Below, in pieces: positions 32,701 to 44,659 of a stretch of DNA of 64,000 nucleotides. Source of the stretch: Gambelia wislizenii (taxonomy: Eukaryota > Chordata > Lepidosauria > Squamata > Crotaphytidae); the NCBI GenBank assembly GCA_030847615.1, contig JAUMIR010000005.1, forward strand, positions 61,965,001-62,029,000. The letters are read 5' to 3'. How positions within the stretch are numbered: position 1 is the stretch's first letter; every line of letters begins with the position of its first letter. Position numbers and translations under genes: made by a program. The notes below the pieces were generated by a model that did not search any database, was not told the DNA's origin, and was given only the letters and a program-made list of their open reading frames with translations.

Positions 32701-34854
32701 ATAAAATATTTGTTTCCATTTTGGCTCACAGATTGACAAAAATACTTAAAAGCTGGGTGCAAGAAGATCAAAGAGGATACCTACCTGGTAGATATCTATG
32801 AGACAATGTCCGTCATGTGCTAGACTTAATTGAGTATCATGATGTGCATATTGACAAGAAATTGGCTTTAATCTTTTTGGATATTGAGAAGGCCTTTGAT
32901 AGTGTAAATTGGAAAATAATTATAGATATCCTAAATAAAATAAAGGCTGGAAGAGATTTTATAAATTGGATCCAAGCGATCTACAACAATCAAACTGCTA
33001 AATGATTATTAATGGAGAAAGGACAAAAGAAGTGCAATTCGAAAAAGGCACCAGACAAGGATGTCCCTTATTGCCATTTTTATTTCTATTAGTTATGTTA
33101 ATTTTAAGTAAAAGGATACGAGGAGAACAGAAAATTACGGGAATAAAAATTGGTAAACAAAATTACAAATTAAAATTATATGCGGACGACATAATGATTT
33201 TGCTAAGTGAGCCAGTAGAAGAAATGAAAATAATTGTACACATTTTGAAAGAATTTGAGTATCTAACAGGGCTGAGGGTGAATATAGACAAGACAGTTAT
33301 AATTGTAAAAAAATTGACAACAAAGGAGACAAAAGAACTAACTGATATATCTGGATTCAAGGTAGTTAAAAAAGTACGTTATTTAGGAATTACTATTACA
33401 AATAAAAACAAAGAATTATTTCATAACAACTATGAAAAGATTTGGGCCGATATCAAAAAGAATTTAAACAATTGGAAAAATCTCAAGTTATCACTACTGG
33501 GAAGGATCTCTGCAATTAAGATGGACATTTTACCAAAATTGCTATTCCTTTTCCAGATGATCCCGATTATACATAATGCAAAGATCTTTTCAGATTGGCA
33601 GAATGACATTTCAAAATTTATTTGGTTGGGAAAAAAACCAAGAGTGAAGATGAAAGTCCTGTATGATTCGAAAACGAGAGGAGGGTTAAGTGTTCCTAAC
33701 TTGAGATTGTATTATGAGGCGTGCTGTCTTGTATGGATTAAAGAATGGATATCACTAGAGGATGAGAGCTTATTGAAATTAGAAGGTTTTAACAATAGAT
33801 ATGGCTGGCACGCCTATTTGTTCTATAATAAAGCGTTGGTAAACAAGGAGTTTAACACCCATTTTATAAGGAAGAATCTGCTCAAAGTTTGGAACAAATA
33901 TAAAAGATGGTTGTGTCCAAAATGCCCTTATGGTTATCACCTCATGAAGCGCTCTTCGGGAAAGAAAGATTACCTATTCACAACTGGATTACCTACAAAC
34001 AACTATTGATGGTAGAAGGGGGGTTGCTAAAAATTAAATCCCAGGAAAAATTAGACGGAGAAGGAATTTGGTACCATTGGTACCTATATAGACAATTATA
34101 TGAAAGGTTCAAAATAGATGGGAAATTAGAAGGTATTGAATCATCTAAATCCATATGGGAAAAAATAACACACAGCGGAAATAAAAAATTAATATCGAAG
34201 TTTTATCTACAACTTTTGGAATAGGACACTGAAGAAGAGATTGTCAAAGATAATATGTTAAAATGGGCTAAAAATGTAGGTCATTCAATTGAGCTTAAAA
34301 ATGGGAACAAATGTGGATAAACAAAATGAAGCTTACTTTGTCAAGTAACATCAAAGAAAACTGGTATAAGATGTTTTTTAGGTGGCACCTCTCGCCAGAT
34401 AAGCTATCGAAAATGTATAAAAATGTAAAAAAATGATTGCTGGAAATGTAAACATACAACTGGTACTTTCTTTCATCTCTGGTGGACCTGTGAAAAAGCC
34501 AAAAGGTTTTGGACTCAAGTTCAGGAAGTAATTAGTGAAATATTGAAGAAGGACATCCCGTTAATTCCGGAATTATACTTATTGGGAATGCATGAAGAAA
34601 AGTTAAATAAAGGACAAGAGAGAACAATGCTTCATCTGTTGGCGGTGGCGAGAATATCTTATGCTTCATTGTGTAAAAATCCAGACATCCCTACCATAGA
34701 TCTATGGCTAATTAAAGCATATGAAATGGTAGCAATGGACAAATTGACGTTACTATTAAAAGGTAAGTATGTTGAAGAACATTGGGAAGCATGGAAAGGA
34801 TTTTCTGAGTATCTTGAGGAAAGATGGGGGGATTATGCTGCAATCCCTAGATAA
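29790..34854 (+). pseudogene. L1 ORF2 (endonuclease-reverse transcriptase), broken
   Basis: The first 282 codons (29,790-30,638) form an apurinic-type endonuclease with its key residues visible: N9 in WNVKGL, E38 in QETH, D139 and N141 in GDWN, SRID at 201-204 and D228-H229. A TAG at about 30,636 ends this frame. A CR1 copy interrupts at about 30,727-32,037. Then the polymerase follows in several frames: GKAPGPDG (about 32,490), an FLDIEKAFDSV motif A (about 32,873), TRQGCPLLPFLF, and YADD (about 33,180). The cysteine motif CWKC .. HLWWTC lies near 34,440-34,490. Stops or shifts occur near 32,418, 32,690, 32,800, 33,003 and 34,008, and others after that. It is inactive, though the catalytic residues I can see are kept. 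Confidence 0.93.
30727..32037 (+). mobile_element. CR1 LINE insertion a, in L1 ORF2
   Basis: It starts inside the polymerase (QIIKQRVCEHLEG frame at about 30,729) and ends with the CR1 tail ATTCTATGATTCTATGA. Visible motifs: YLDFSKAFDKVPH (motif A), [20 protein letters not shown] (motif B) and KFADDTKLGG with both catalytic aspartates (31,153-31,164). An open frame of 312 codons runs from 31,018 to 31,956, covering the C-terminal part up to LEVFKQRLDCHL. A T-run shift near 30,835 and a TGA at about 31,006 break the upstream part. 5'-truncated, as CR1 copies usually are. No long target duplication, also usual. Confidence 0.93.
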
Positions 34855-35057
34855 ATATACAAGGTATCGTCTTAAGGTTAAGTTTAATTTCTTTTTTCTT
34901 TTCTTTCTTTTTAAGCAGTAATCAATACATGTAAGAAGCAGAAATGCTTCTGTCTCTCACAATCTGTGTAGAACTATTGTGGGAAAGTGATTAATGGCTA
35001 TTAAGATTTATCATGTACTACACAACTGTTAAAGTAAGTTTAAATAAGAGGATTTAT

Positions 35058-36052
35058 TGGCTCCTCTTCGCCTTGGAAAGATGTGACCAGTGGGGTGCCA
35101 CAGGGTTCTGTCCTGGGCCCAGTGCTATTCAACATCTTTATCAATGACTTGGATGAGGGAATTAGGGGCATACTTATCAAATTTGCAGATGGCACCAAAT
35201 TAGGAGGAGTAGCTAATACCCTAGAGGACAGGATCAAAATTCAGAATGACCTGGATAGACTGGAGAGCTGGGCCAAAGCTAGCAAAATGAAATTCAATAC
35301 GGAGAAATGTTAAGTACTGTATTTAGGGCAGAAAAATGAAATGCATAAATATAGGATGGGAGAGACCTGGCTGAATGAGACTACGTGCAAAAGGGATCTA
35401 GGAGTCCTAGTAGACCACAAGTTGAACATGAGCCAACAGTGTGATGTGGCAGCTAAAAAGGCCAATGCGATTTTGGGCTGTATCAATAGAAGTATAGTGT
35501 CTAGATCAAGGGAAGTAATAGTGCCACTCTATTCTGCCTTGGTCAGACCTCACAGACCTCTGGGCACCACAATTCAAAAAGGATATTGACAAATTGGAGC
35601 ATGTCCAGAGAAGGGCAACTAAAATGGTGAAAGGTCTGGAAATGATGCCTTATGAGGAGAGACTTAGGGAGCTGGGTATGTTTAGCCTGGAAAAAAGACG
35701 GTTAAGAGGCGATATGATAGCCCTGTTTAAGTATTTGAAGGGGTGTCACGCTGAGGATGGAGCAGGATTGTTTTCTGCTGCTCCAGAGACTGGAACACGG
35801 AGCAATGGATGCAAGCTCCAGGAACAGAGATTCCACCTCAACATTAGGAGGAACTTTTTGACAGTAAGAGCTGTTCAGCAGTGGAACACACTCCCTCGGA
35901 GCGTGGTGGGGTCTCCTTCCTTGGAGGTCTTTAAACAGAGGCTGGATTGCCATCTGTCGGGGATGCTTTGATCAAGATTTCCTGCGTGGCAGGGGGGTTG
36001 GACTGGATGGCCCTCGTGGTCTCTTCCAACTCTGCAATTCTAACCATTCTAA
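35058..36052 (+). mobile_element. CR1 LINE insertion b, in the L1 3' region
   Basis: It is nearly identical to insertion a from TGGCTCCTCTTCG onward but is more truncated. Differences include FADG in place of FADD (35,173-35,184, a catalytic aspartate lost), a TAA at about 35,311, and a deletion of some 20-25 bp near 35,553 (CCTCACAGACCTCTGGG). The tail is AATTCTAACCATTCTAACC instead of ATTCTATGA. Remaining open frames are 35,083-35,313, 35,341-35,589 and 35,594-35,971. Confidence 0.92.
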
Positions 36053-36284
36053 CCAGGATAGAAATATGGACATTAACCTGTTGAAATTGACAATTAAGAT
36101 AGATACATAATTCAGGATACAGTAAGATATATGAATTATTCATGAGTAAGCTGGAGAGGAAGTTGGATAATTGTACAATTGAGCGAAAAGTATGGATATG
36201 TACAATAAGATGAAGAGGATGTGTAGATTATACGTATGATGTTATTTTATTATTGAATTGGTTAAAAAATAAAAGATAAAAAAA

Positions 36285-36366
36285 GAAATATCACCTGGCA
36301 TTCATTGGCAGTCTCCCATCCAAGTTCTAACCAGAACTGACCTTGTTTAGCTTCCAAGATCAGATG
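36285..36366 (-). mobile_element. 5S-derived Sauria SINE, 5' half, with L1 duplication
   Basis: In minus sense it reads CATCTGATCTTGGAAGCTAA then ACAAGGTCAGTTCTGGTTAG and TTGGATGGGAGACTGCC, the 5S-rRNA-like promoter head. Its left 14 bases (36,285-36,298) are the right copy of the L1 target duplication. Joined conceptually to 25,678-25,764, it makes one SINE. Confidence 0.9.
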
Positions 36367-36369
36367 AGT

Positions 36370-37205
36370 ATTTAAATAAATATGTATTTAGGCCTATAAT
36401 GTTACAATATACTTGTTTAATTCTAGTCTTGAAGTAGAAATGAGTTCCACATGAAGCGGAAGAGAGTTTCTCAACTGGGGGACAGCCACAAAAGATGTCT
36501 CTCTGTATGCCCTCCTTGAATCTTATTTTGGCAAACCTGTTCTTAGTACCCATGCAAAGAAAATAAGCCAGTCCCTGGGGTGTCAGAAACAAGCACCCTG
36601 AATTGTACTGTATGCATGTCCAGTATTTTATTGTGAATGCCTTTCAAGGGAAAGTTCAAATGTAGCTCTTGAACTTGGAAGTGCAAATGTGGAACAAGAA
36701 TGTGGAAAGTTGCTTTAAAAGTACTTCGTTATGGTTACAGTTCCTAGTACTCAAAGTAGTTACTTATTATAGTCAACATTTTAAAAGTTGTTCTATATTT
36801 CCCAGTTTCCAAAAGGAACTAAATAGTTGCTTTCAGTTACTTTTTAAACGTCTGAATATTTTTCACCCAGCAGCAGAATATGAGCACGTCATGAGCCAAC
36901 ACCTGAAACACATGATATTTTTTGTCCACTATTTACTGAGGCCAAGTAGAGGCTCTAAATCATACTTACGATAGTAAGCCTTTCACCTTCACTAGTAGTG
37001 TGAGGCTTACATTTTTCAGTGAGTAGTTAGGATGCAGTATTTCTATTCAATATGTTAGACACAGAAATATAGGTTTCATAGCCTGTGAATATTTACCATG
37101 TCAAGATTCTATACTTGTTTAAGAGTATGCAGCAGATCTGAATAATTAAAGGAATCTGGAGCAAAAGTCGTTTGCTGCACATATGGAAAATAAGTTTCTA
37201 AGAAG
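36370..37205. other. Unassigned region
   Basis: AT-rich, no recognised gene or repeat. Confidence 0.4.
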
Positions 37206-37213
37206 GAGACTGG

Positions 37214-37835
37214 GGAGATTTTCAAATAGGAACAAAAAAAGTGTTCCCATCTCACAATATCCTCTCCCGCCCCTGTAATGCCAGAAAATAAAAAAGTTTT
37301 CAAACCTATCTTTTTCATGCCTTGTTCCCTCGGCAGGGCAGCCCAGGACTGAATGGAGTTCGAATGGAGCTCCTTTCACTTCCCTGGATTGAAATCCCGG
37401 CTGCTCTCCCAAGAAAACAAGAGCGCGGGAAATTCAAACTAAAAATTCAAACTAAAAGCAAAAGAAACATGAAAAAGTTACAGCAAGCACAAAAACACGC
37501 TTTAAAAAACCCCAAGTAACCTGGGGAGGGTACAAAAAAGTGTGTCACTTACATCGATGTCCCGATCGCACTCGGAAGTGTTCTGGCACGGACCTCCCAT
37601 TGACATGGGCATCACCCCAGAATAAAGGGGGACCATTTCAGTCTCATGACATTCCATTACAGAAACGGAACAGGGGCTCCATTGACGGCTTAGCCCATCA
37701 ATAAAAAGAAACATTGGTGGAACGATAGCCGAATGGGAGCATAACGAGTCAGGAATGACATCATCTGAAATGCAAGCCCTTTAGCAATCTCCTGGAGTCA
37801 TGATAATGCCATATTTAGAGCATCTGAAAATCTCC
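37214..37835. mobile_element. Fold-back DNA transposon, GGA-TTTTCAGA family, copy 4 (long form)
   Basis: Left end GGAGATTTTCAAATAGGAAC and right end CATCTGAAAATCTCC are inverted; TGG flanks both (37,211-37,213 and 37,836-37,838). Interior AAGTAACCTGGGGAGGGTAC, ACATCGATGTCCCGATCG and GGCTTAGCCCATCAATAAAA are shared with the copies at 24,251, 43,845 and 54,057. No coding sequence. Confidence 0.85.
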
Positions 37836-37839
37836 TGGG

Positions 37840-38360
37840 TGAGTGCTGTTTGCTGTGCTGCTTCTTGAATAACCATCTCTTTCTCTGGTAAGGACTAGGC
37901 AGCACAGACGAAGTGGTGACCACCTTTTGGGAGACATTTGGGATGGTTCAGAGACGTCTAGATTGAATATCAGCTTTCACTTCTTAGCTAAAAAGTGACT
38001 GGCTTGTCAGAGCTGACAGCATCGAGTCTCTGGTGTTCCATAGTATGCATAGGCTGGTGCTGATTGTAGGAATTATCTCTTTTTGTACAAGTGGTTGTAG
38101 AGATCCTCCAACTTCCCCTCTTCCATTCATAGATATTCATACTGATTTATAGGACAATCAGAAAGGTATCTAGATAGGGGTGTAGGTGTTGCCCCCGAAT
38201 AAGTATTCTGTCCCCCAAATGAAATTTTTTTCAGTCTACAAACTTCAAGCATTGGAGTAATGTAAAACTTCAGTTGAAAAATGAGATATATAATTTAGGC
38301 AGCCAAAGAAAAGGAACAGGTAAAGATACCAAGAATGCAACCACAACAAATACCAGAGTT
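37840..38360. other. Unassigned region
   Basis: No recognised gene or repeat. Confidence 0.4.
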
Positions 38361-38364
38361 TTAG

Positions 38365-38592
38365 GTGTGCAGTGGTTTGAACATTGGACTAGGACTCCAA
38401 AGACCAGGGTTTGAATCACCACTCAGCCATGGAAACCCAGTGGCTGTTCTTGGGCAAGTCATACTCTATCAGCCTCAGAAGAAGGCAAAGTCAAACATCT
38501 GAACAAATCTGGCCAAGAAAATCCCATGACAGGTTCCCCTTAGGATGGCCATAAGTCAGAAATGACTTGAAGGCACACAAGAACAAGAGAAA
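38365..38592 (+). mobile_element. Sauria SINE (best preserved copy)
   Basis: Head GTGTGCAGTGGTTTGAACAT with A box, B box GGGTTTGAATCACC, then CAGCCATGGAAACCCAGTGG, the TGGGCAAGTCATAC and GCCAAGAAAATCCCATGACA segments, and the Bov-B-like ATAAGTCAGAAATGACTTGA followed by an ACA-type tail (CACACAAGAACAAGAG). The full order of the known tRNA-derived Sauria SINE is present on the plus strand. Confidence 0.92.
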
Positions 38593-38599
38593 AACATTA

Positions 38600-41500
38600 G
38601 TTTTCTGCCTGTATTTACTTCTGTTTTATTTTCATAACTTTTCCATAGATATAAGATACAAGTCAAGATATTACCTCTCACTTTTTCTTTTTTGAATAAA
38701 TATCTGTTTCTTTTATTGAACATAAGGACTAAAGCCTTCTGGAAATGGTTTTGTATGAAAAAGTAATTTTAATTTTTACTTTGTTCCTAGGTACTGTTGT
38801 AGTAACACATTGAAATTTAGTGTTTCATTATAGACAGAATTTCAGTGTGTTGTTATAAAGTTGTGTTTGCCTTTTTTTGGTTAAAAACATTGTAATCAGT
38901 TGAGATTTGTTTAAAATTGTCAAAAAATCAAGCTATTTTTATTTTTATTTTTAAAAATCAAGCTAATATAACACTGAGATACTGACTGTTATTCATCAAC
39001 AGTTAACTCAAGAGTACTTGACATTTTGAAACAAATGTTTCTTAATCGGAAGAACAGATGAAATCAACATTTTCAGGGTGTCAGCCATTCATCTGTGCAT
39101 CCTCACCGCATTGGTTATACTGTATATGTGAATAATAAATTATACATACATATAAATTATGGCTGGTTTATCTGAACTTCTTCAGAGCAGAATTGTGTAA
39201 GGTTACAGATATTTGAAAAACTGAAGAGAAGCAACTTAATGCACCCATTTAAATTGCCTGAGAGGAAACACTGGCACAGCCTTTTTAAAGCCTTTCCCCT
39301 TAGGCTATTAAATAAGAAACTGGTCACTAAGTGCTGGTAACAACCTATTTTGGAGGGATTATGCCTATTACTTGTATGCAGTGCTTTATGGCTACATTTT
39401 GTTAAAGGCATTAGGAAATGAAATACAGATTACCCAACTGAGCTGGGGGGGAAATAATTCTTTTCCCATGAGGTTAATAGTTATTCTCCTTATTCATTCT
39501 GAGTCTATTGGGTGTGCATGAAGAAATGTATTAACACCACTAAATTTAACAGCTCTCTATGAGACATGCATTATTATAAAATCTGAATCCACATCTCTGA
39601 AATATATGCCCTTTACTGAAATGCATATAATTAATTGTAAAAGTGCTGAGCTATAGAAATATTGGGTTAGCTTTTTATAATACAGTATTTGTAATTCTAC
39701 AGATTTTTTTCTCAAAAGTAATCCGTATTAAGTTCAGTGTTTCTATCTACCAAGTTGTGTGTATAGGATGCAACCTTAAGTATCTGTTACAGATCTTATG
39801 GATCCATATCCCCTATCCTCACTTTTCCACAGTTATGAGAATGCTCAAGATTTTAGAGAAACCAAGCCAAGCTAAACTACAGCTCTGATTTCATCTAACT
39901 GAGATTGTAGTTCTGTACACACTTGGATGTAAATGCCACATGGAAGACAGACTTCTGAAATACAGCTAAGCTTGTACCGCACATAAAGTAATGGAAATGT
40001 GAAGCTGAGGTTTAATCAGTGTATTTTTCAAGAAACCTTTGTAAAGCATCTACCTTTAATTATAGGAATTAAGAAAGGTACAGCAGATCTATACAAAAGG
40101 AAATGCAGAGAATCCTAAATTCCAAACTTCCATTAAAGAAAAGTTTCAGGAAATGTCAAAAATCTTTTTCTCTCCCTCTTTCTCTTGTTCGGACTCCCCC
40201 ACCCCACCCCCGGACACATACCTGCATATTTTGACAGCTTAGTATTATAAATGATGTTATTGAGGTGGAATACAAAGTATAAATAAGTTATTTGCATGGG
40301 AAACATGTTTTTCACTTCTATTCTGTCCTTCCCTCTACTCCTCCTCTTCTTTTAATTTTTTTAAAAAACTAGATCAGAACATATCATTAGCCATGCTTCT
40401 TAGTGAACCTGACTTTTCTCAAGAAATTTACATCTTTCTCTCATTTTCTGTTAAGGTTTCTTACTCTGTTTTTTCACCTAAAGAATTATAATGAGGTAGA
40501 GTGAATGAGATCTATGGGGAAAGCAGTGGACCTAGAGACTAAAGGTAAAAGGATGATTGATGGTATGAAATTACCATAAAAGTACAATCTGGATCAGATT
40601 TTAAAATGAATTTTTAAGCAGCCTAAGAGATACTCTTTGATTTGTAGTCTGGTGGAATGAATAATGTCTCATTCAGTGAATAAAGTTTCTCACTGTGTGA
40701 CTTGAGCTTTTTCTGATCTTTCTGACTGGGAGTAAAGTGGAACCAAAGCCTAAAGTGTTTTTTAATGCTGAAAATATCAAACACAATGTTCCTAATGTCA
40801 AAACCTGGGCATAGCAGGTGAGGAGAGAAAAATAAATAGAAGGCAACTGTACAGTTCGAATCAAACAACGGTGCTGCTCTCCATCCTTGGTCTTTCTTGA
40901 TTGGCACTAAGTATTTCAAAACATAATTGAGAAAAGGGGTCAGGCAGTTACACTGACATGTAAGGATAAAAACAAATCTTTGAGTAGATTGTGAGTTAAG
41001 CATTCATGAGTTGACAGAGGGCCACATTAAAGCCCACTCAAGCACATTAATGTGACTGTAGTGAATTATTAGCACCAGATTTCAAAGTAGATGATTAAAT
41101 TGAATTCAACATCACGTACCTTTATATAATACACTTGCCTTATTAATACACTCCAGGTACAGCAGTTTAAACCTTACACTTATTAAGAGCATGTTAGAGG
41201 AACTCATCACATTTTGTTTAAAAAAATTCATGTTATGATGGACAAATATGGATACTTTTGAAAATATTATTTTGAGTATAGAAATTCATGTTAAGTGAAG
41301 TTGTATTTGCTCAGAATTGTTATAGACATATTTACTATTTATTCTTTAGCCTTCATGTTAATTTAATGTTTGGAAATAATTGCTTAATTTAATACTTGGA
41401 AATAATTAGAGATGTTGCTGAATGTTACAAACGGTGGTAGCCTGCTGATTTAAACAAAGAGGTATTAAATTTTGAATGCCACGCAGTTATCTTTTCCCAT

Positions 41501-43385
41501 AAGCTCTCTGAATTATAGACATAATTCAGACTATCCTTAGATATAGCTATAGATTAGATATAATTTTTAAAAGTAAGTAACTCTTCCCGCATGAACATTT
41601 TTAAACAACAAACAAATCTGTTCTGTAATGAATTAAATGGAAGTCTGCATGTTTAAGCCTATTTAAGGTGCAGTCCTAATCACATCTGAAAGTCCTACTG
41701 AAAACAGTGGATTGGTGTGGCAAAAATGGCTGAGATTCCAATTACTTTAGTTTAACTTGGCTATAGATGAAATTGTTATTTAGTTTCAAGTGTTAGTGAA
41801 GAACTTGGCTGCAATCACAGATGTATGTTGTTGGTCTAGAATAAACATTAAATTTTGTTATGTTAACTTACATACTACTCTGATGCTAGGAAATTAAAAT
41901 CAGGTGCCTTAACTGAATTCAGCATTAATTTTTTTGAAGCAAAAAATAAAATCTTTCCTGCCAGTTTCTTTTTTAATGACATTTTCCATTTTTTTCTTTC
42001 CTGCTGACAGTTTCCATAATGAATTTAATCATACAGTCTGGAGAGTGAACATGTTATTGAACAGCAGCCATCTCAATGGCCAATGTCAGTGTCATTTTTC
42101 AGGGAGCAAGGCTCTCTGAGCATCAAGGAACAACCATGAGTCTAACAGCCTCCTAGAAAAGTGTTAAGTGCATTAAATCTCTGTCAATCACTCCCCCCCC
42201 CACTTGCTGACCAAATTATTATTATTTAGCTGAATATATTCTCTGGCAACTTATTTGTGGTATGTCCTTATCTGTGTACCTTATATGACTAATGATGATT
42301 GTTTATGGAGAGCTGCCTGTCCAATTATTTTTGAAGGAACACAAGAATGCAGAATGACTGGAAGCATCAGGTTTTTGCCAGAGAATGCCTCAGGTAAGAG
42401 GAGAATGGCTAGAGGCTATAAGGAATCACAAGAGACAAGTCAGAGTCGTAAATTGGGAAACTGACATATCTCATCTAATATACTTGCTAACTAGGCCTTT
42501 AAAAACCTTGACGTTTAACTAAGTTTGTGGAAAAGTTATGGATTTTTGTCCTTTCCCATTGACTATAACTCATTAGTATGATGAACTGAGATGTTTATAA
42601 TCATTTTCGACATTAGCAGACTAACCTATGGAATGATTTAGTCTTGCAGTTCAAAACCTTGCACCTGCAAAACTGCTTACGCAGATTGCATCTATTTCAA
42701 AGACCAGTCAGTCAAAAATGATACTTGCAAGTTATTTACCATTTTGGTTTCCCACTGTATGGCATGGCATGAAAGGCTTCATTTTTTCCCCCTCCCACTC
42801 AGGCATTTAAATAATATTTCAGAATCCAAAGCTTTCTTTTTTTAGCGGATCCAGAACCTTTAATGAAAGAAAGAGGTTTTCAATGGTTTTATTGCATTTT
42901 TAAAATGGACAAAACATAAACTGTGATGTGATTACTACTTACTAGCAATCTAATTAAAATATGAATTATCAACCTAGGCTACAAGTCAATAATATGTTTG
43001 ATTTTAGCTGTCTTGGACTATGTGATCAGAAATACTAAGTAAGACCTACACCATTACTTTAGTAAGCAAAGGCACTCACTTTAATATGTAAGATGCTCAG
43101 ATGTCTTTAAATAGCTTAGAACACAATAGATAAAACAGTAGACATGTTTTAAAATGTCTATTTGTATGAATTGCAATAGTGATTTTGTAGTCGTAGTACT
43201 GAGCATTGACACATTCAATTCTTGTTTGATTATCCTAAAAAAAGACAGAATATAAAATAACAAATGCAATGTGGTGTTTTACATGAGAAACATAAATGTA
43301 GTAGTAATGGCTTCAGTATCAATGGGTTACACACACACTGAATGAAGAACCAAATCCTTCCATATGATCTTCTCTAGAGAGATTT
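38600..43385. other. AT-rich, repeat-poor region, no gene seen
   Basis: Nearly 5 kb with no transposon I can recognise apart from a possible scrap at 41,665-41,720. Open frames are short and lack domain features. This is the longest repeat-poor stretch in the window and could hold conserved non-coding DNA, but nothing in the sequence alone proves it. Confidence 0.4.
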
Positions 43386-43429
43386 TCTAGCAACCCATTG
43401 TTCCTTGTGTACCTGCCTGTTGAGTAGAG

Positions 43430-43700
43430 ATGTCAATAGCTAAACCAGAGTCCTTTTTATGATTGAGCTGAGATACTGGAACTCCCTTTCCAGCACCACC
43501 ATCTTTGCTTTCATTTAGGTGACAACTGAAAACTGTGTTGTTGATCAACTTTTTTAGTGGCATTTGATTGGTTTTTGGTTTCTTTGTGTTTTTATCTGCT
43601 GGGATCTGGTTGTAATTGTTTGTTGATTGCTTTATTTTCTTTTGTGAAATGAGCATAAGCCACCTTGGGGACTAGTTCAGCGAAAGGTATACATTTATGC
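43430..43700 (+). mobile_element. L2-like LINE 3' end
   Basis: Plus-strand TACTGGAACTCCCTTTCCAG corresponds to a WNSLP-type motif. It is followed by CATTTAGGTGACAACTGAAA (FR-QLKT-like) and then by a 3' region ending ATAAGCCACCTTGGGGACTA, a common end of this LINE group. Frame and ends are eroded. Confidence 0.5.
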
Positions 43701-43844
43701 CTGGTACAAATATGACCACTACCAACACCAACAACAAATAATAGGGAGAAAACATTTGAAATGTCTTATTTCTCATGTATGAAAATGAAATAAGCAAAGA
43801 TTTACATGCCTACCAGAAAACAGATGGGTGGATCCTGTGACTTT

Positions 43845-44145
43845 GGACTTTATCAGACGAGGCAAATATCACCCCCAAACTGCATCATTTAGGGTACAAC
43901 AATAGCATAAAGTGCAAAATTATTAGACATCCTCATTGTTACCCATTCCAGCTATGATGCACTGGTGCGAATGAGGCATCACTTTTTATTGACGGGCTAA
44001 ACCATCAATAAAAAGTGACACCTCATTCACGCCAGCATGACACAGTGGGGGGAACAGGTAAACGATGACATCATCTGATAATTTCAGCCATTTGTGCTAT
44101 CGTCACATCCTAATGATGCAGTTTTTGCCGCATCTGATAAAGTCC
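43845..44145. mobile_element. Fold-back DNA transposon, GGA-TTTTCAGA family, copy 5 (short form)
   Basis: Ends GGACTTTATCAGACGAGGC and GCATCTGATAAAGTCC are inverted. The centre folds again: GAGGCATCACTTTTTATTG .. CAATAAAAAGTGACACCTC about GGGCTAAACC. The GGGCTAAACCATCAATAAAAA segment links it to copy 4. The flanking triplets are TTT and TTG, so the duplication is not perfect here. Confidence 0.78.
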
Positions 44146-44149
44146 TTGA

Positions 44150-44655
44150 ACTAGGAATGTTCTGTTCATAGTTTCTCCTGCCCTTTTACTGACACTCTTC
44201 CCTTTTTATAACATTCAGCCAGAAGAAGTGTCGTGTGCTTGTTGACCACTTGTGTAATATTATTGTTGTCTTTTCTAATTACTGTATTGCTTAACCTTGA
44301 CTCCAAAAAGAAGTCTACAGCTAGTTTGATTGGTATGCTTTTTGCTTTCTTTTAGTTCTTCTTTATTTAACTGCCTTGCATTTCTGCCTGCCTGCCTATC
44401 TATATATAGTCAGGCATGGCATCACAGTGAATGGATTTGACATTTACTCACATATATTGTGGACATGTAACAGCTGGTTCTCAGTGTAACTAGATCAACG
44501 TCCCCAATTTTTATGTTGCTTACCCCCTCCCACCTGCTTCTCCTCTTCCCTGAATCTCCACAATGAACTCTAGGATTGGTAGCTCTGGATAAAGCGCAAA
44601 TGTTGCTCTCTGTCCCATATCACAAGTTCTAACTTAACTGCAGAAGCATTCTTTC
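44150..44655. other. Unassigned region
   Basis: No recognised gene or repeat. Confidence 0.4.
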
Positions 44656-44659
44656 TTTG

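Larger units (their letters stand above)
25779..36284 (+). mobile_element. Full-length L1 LINE, inactive, with two CR1 insertions
   Basis: A complete L1 layout lies between two perfect 14-bp duplications: a 5' region of about 3 kb (25,779-28,801), ORF1 (28,802-29,762), a 27-bp gap, ORF2 (29,790-34,854), a 3' region and a short A-rich tail at 36,265-36,284. Without its two CR1 insertions it is about 8.2 kb. ORF1 has a frameshift and ORF2 has several stops and shifts, so this copy cannot move itself. The intact duplication and complete 5' end argue for a full-length insertion that decayed in place. Confidence 0.95.
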
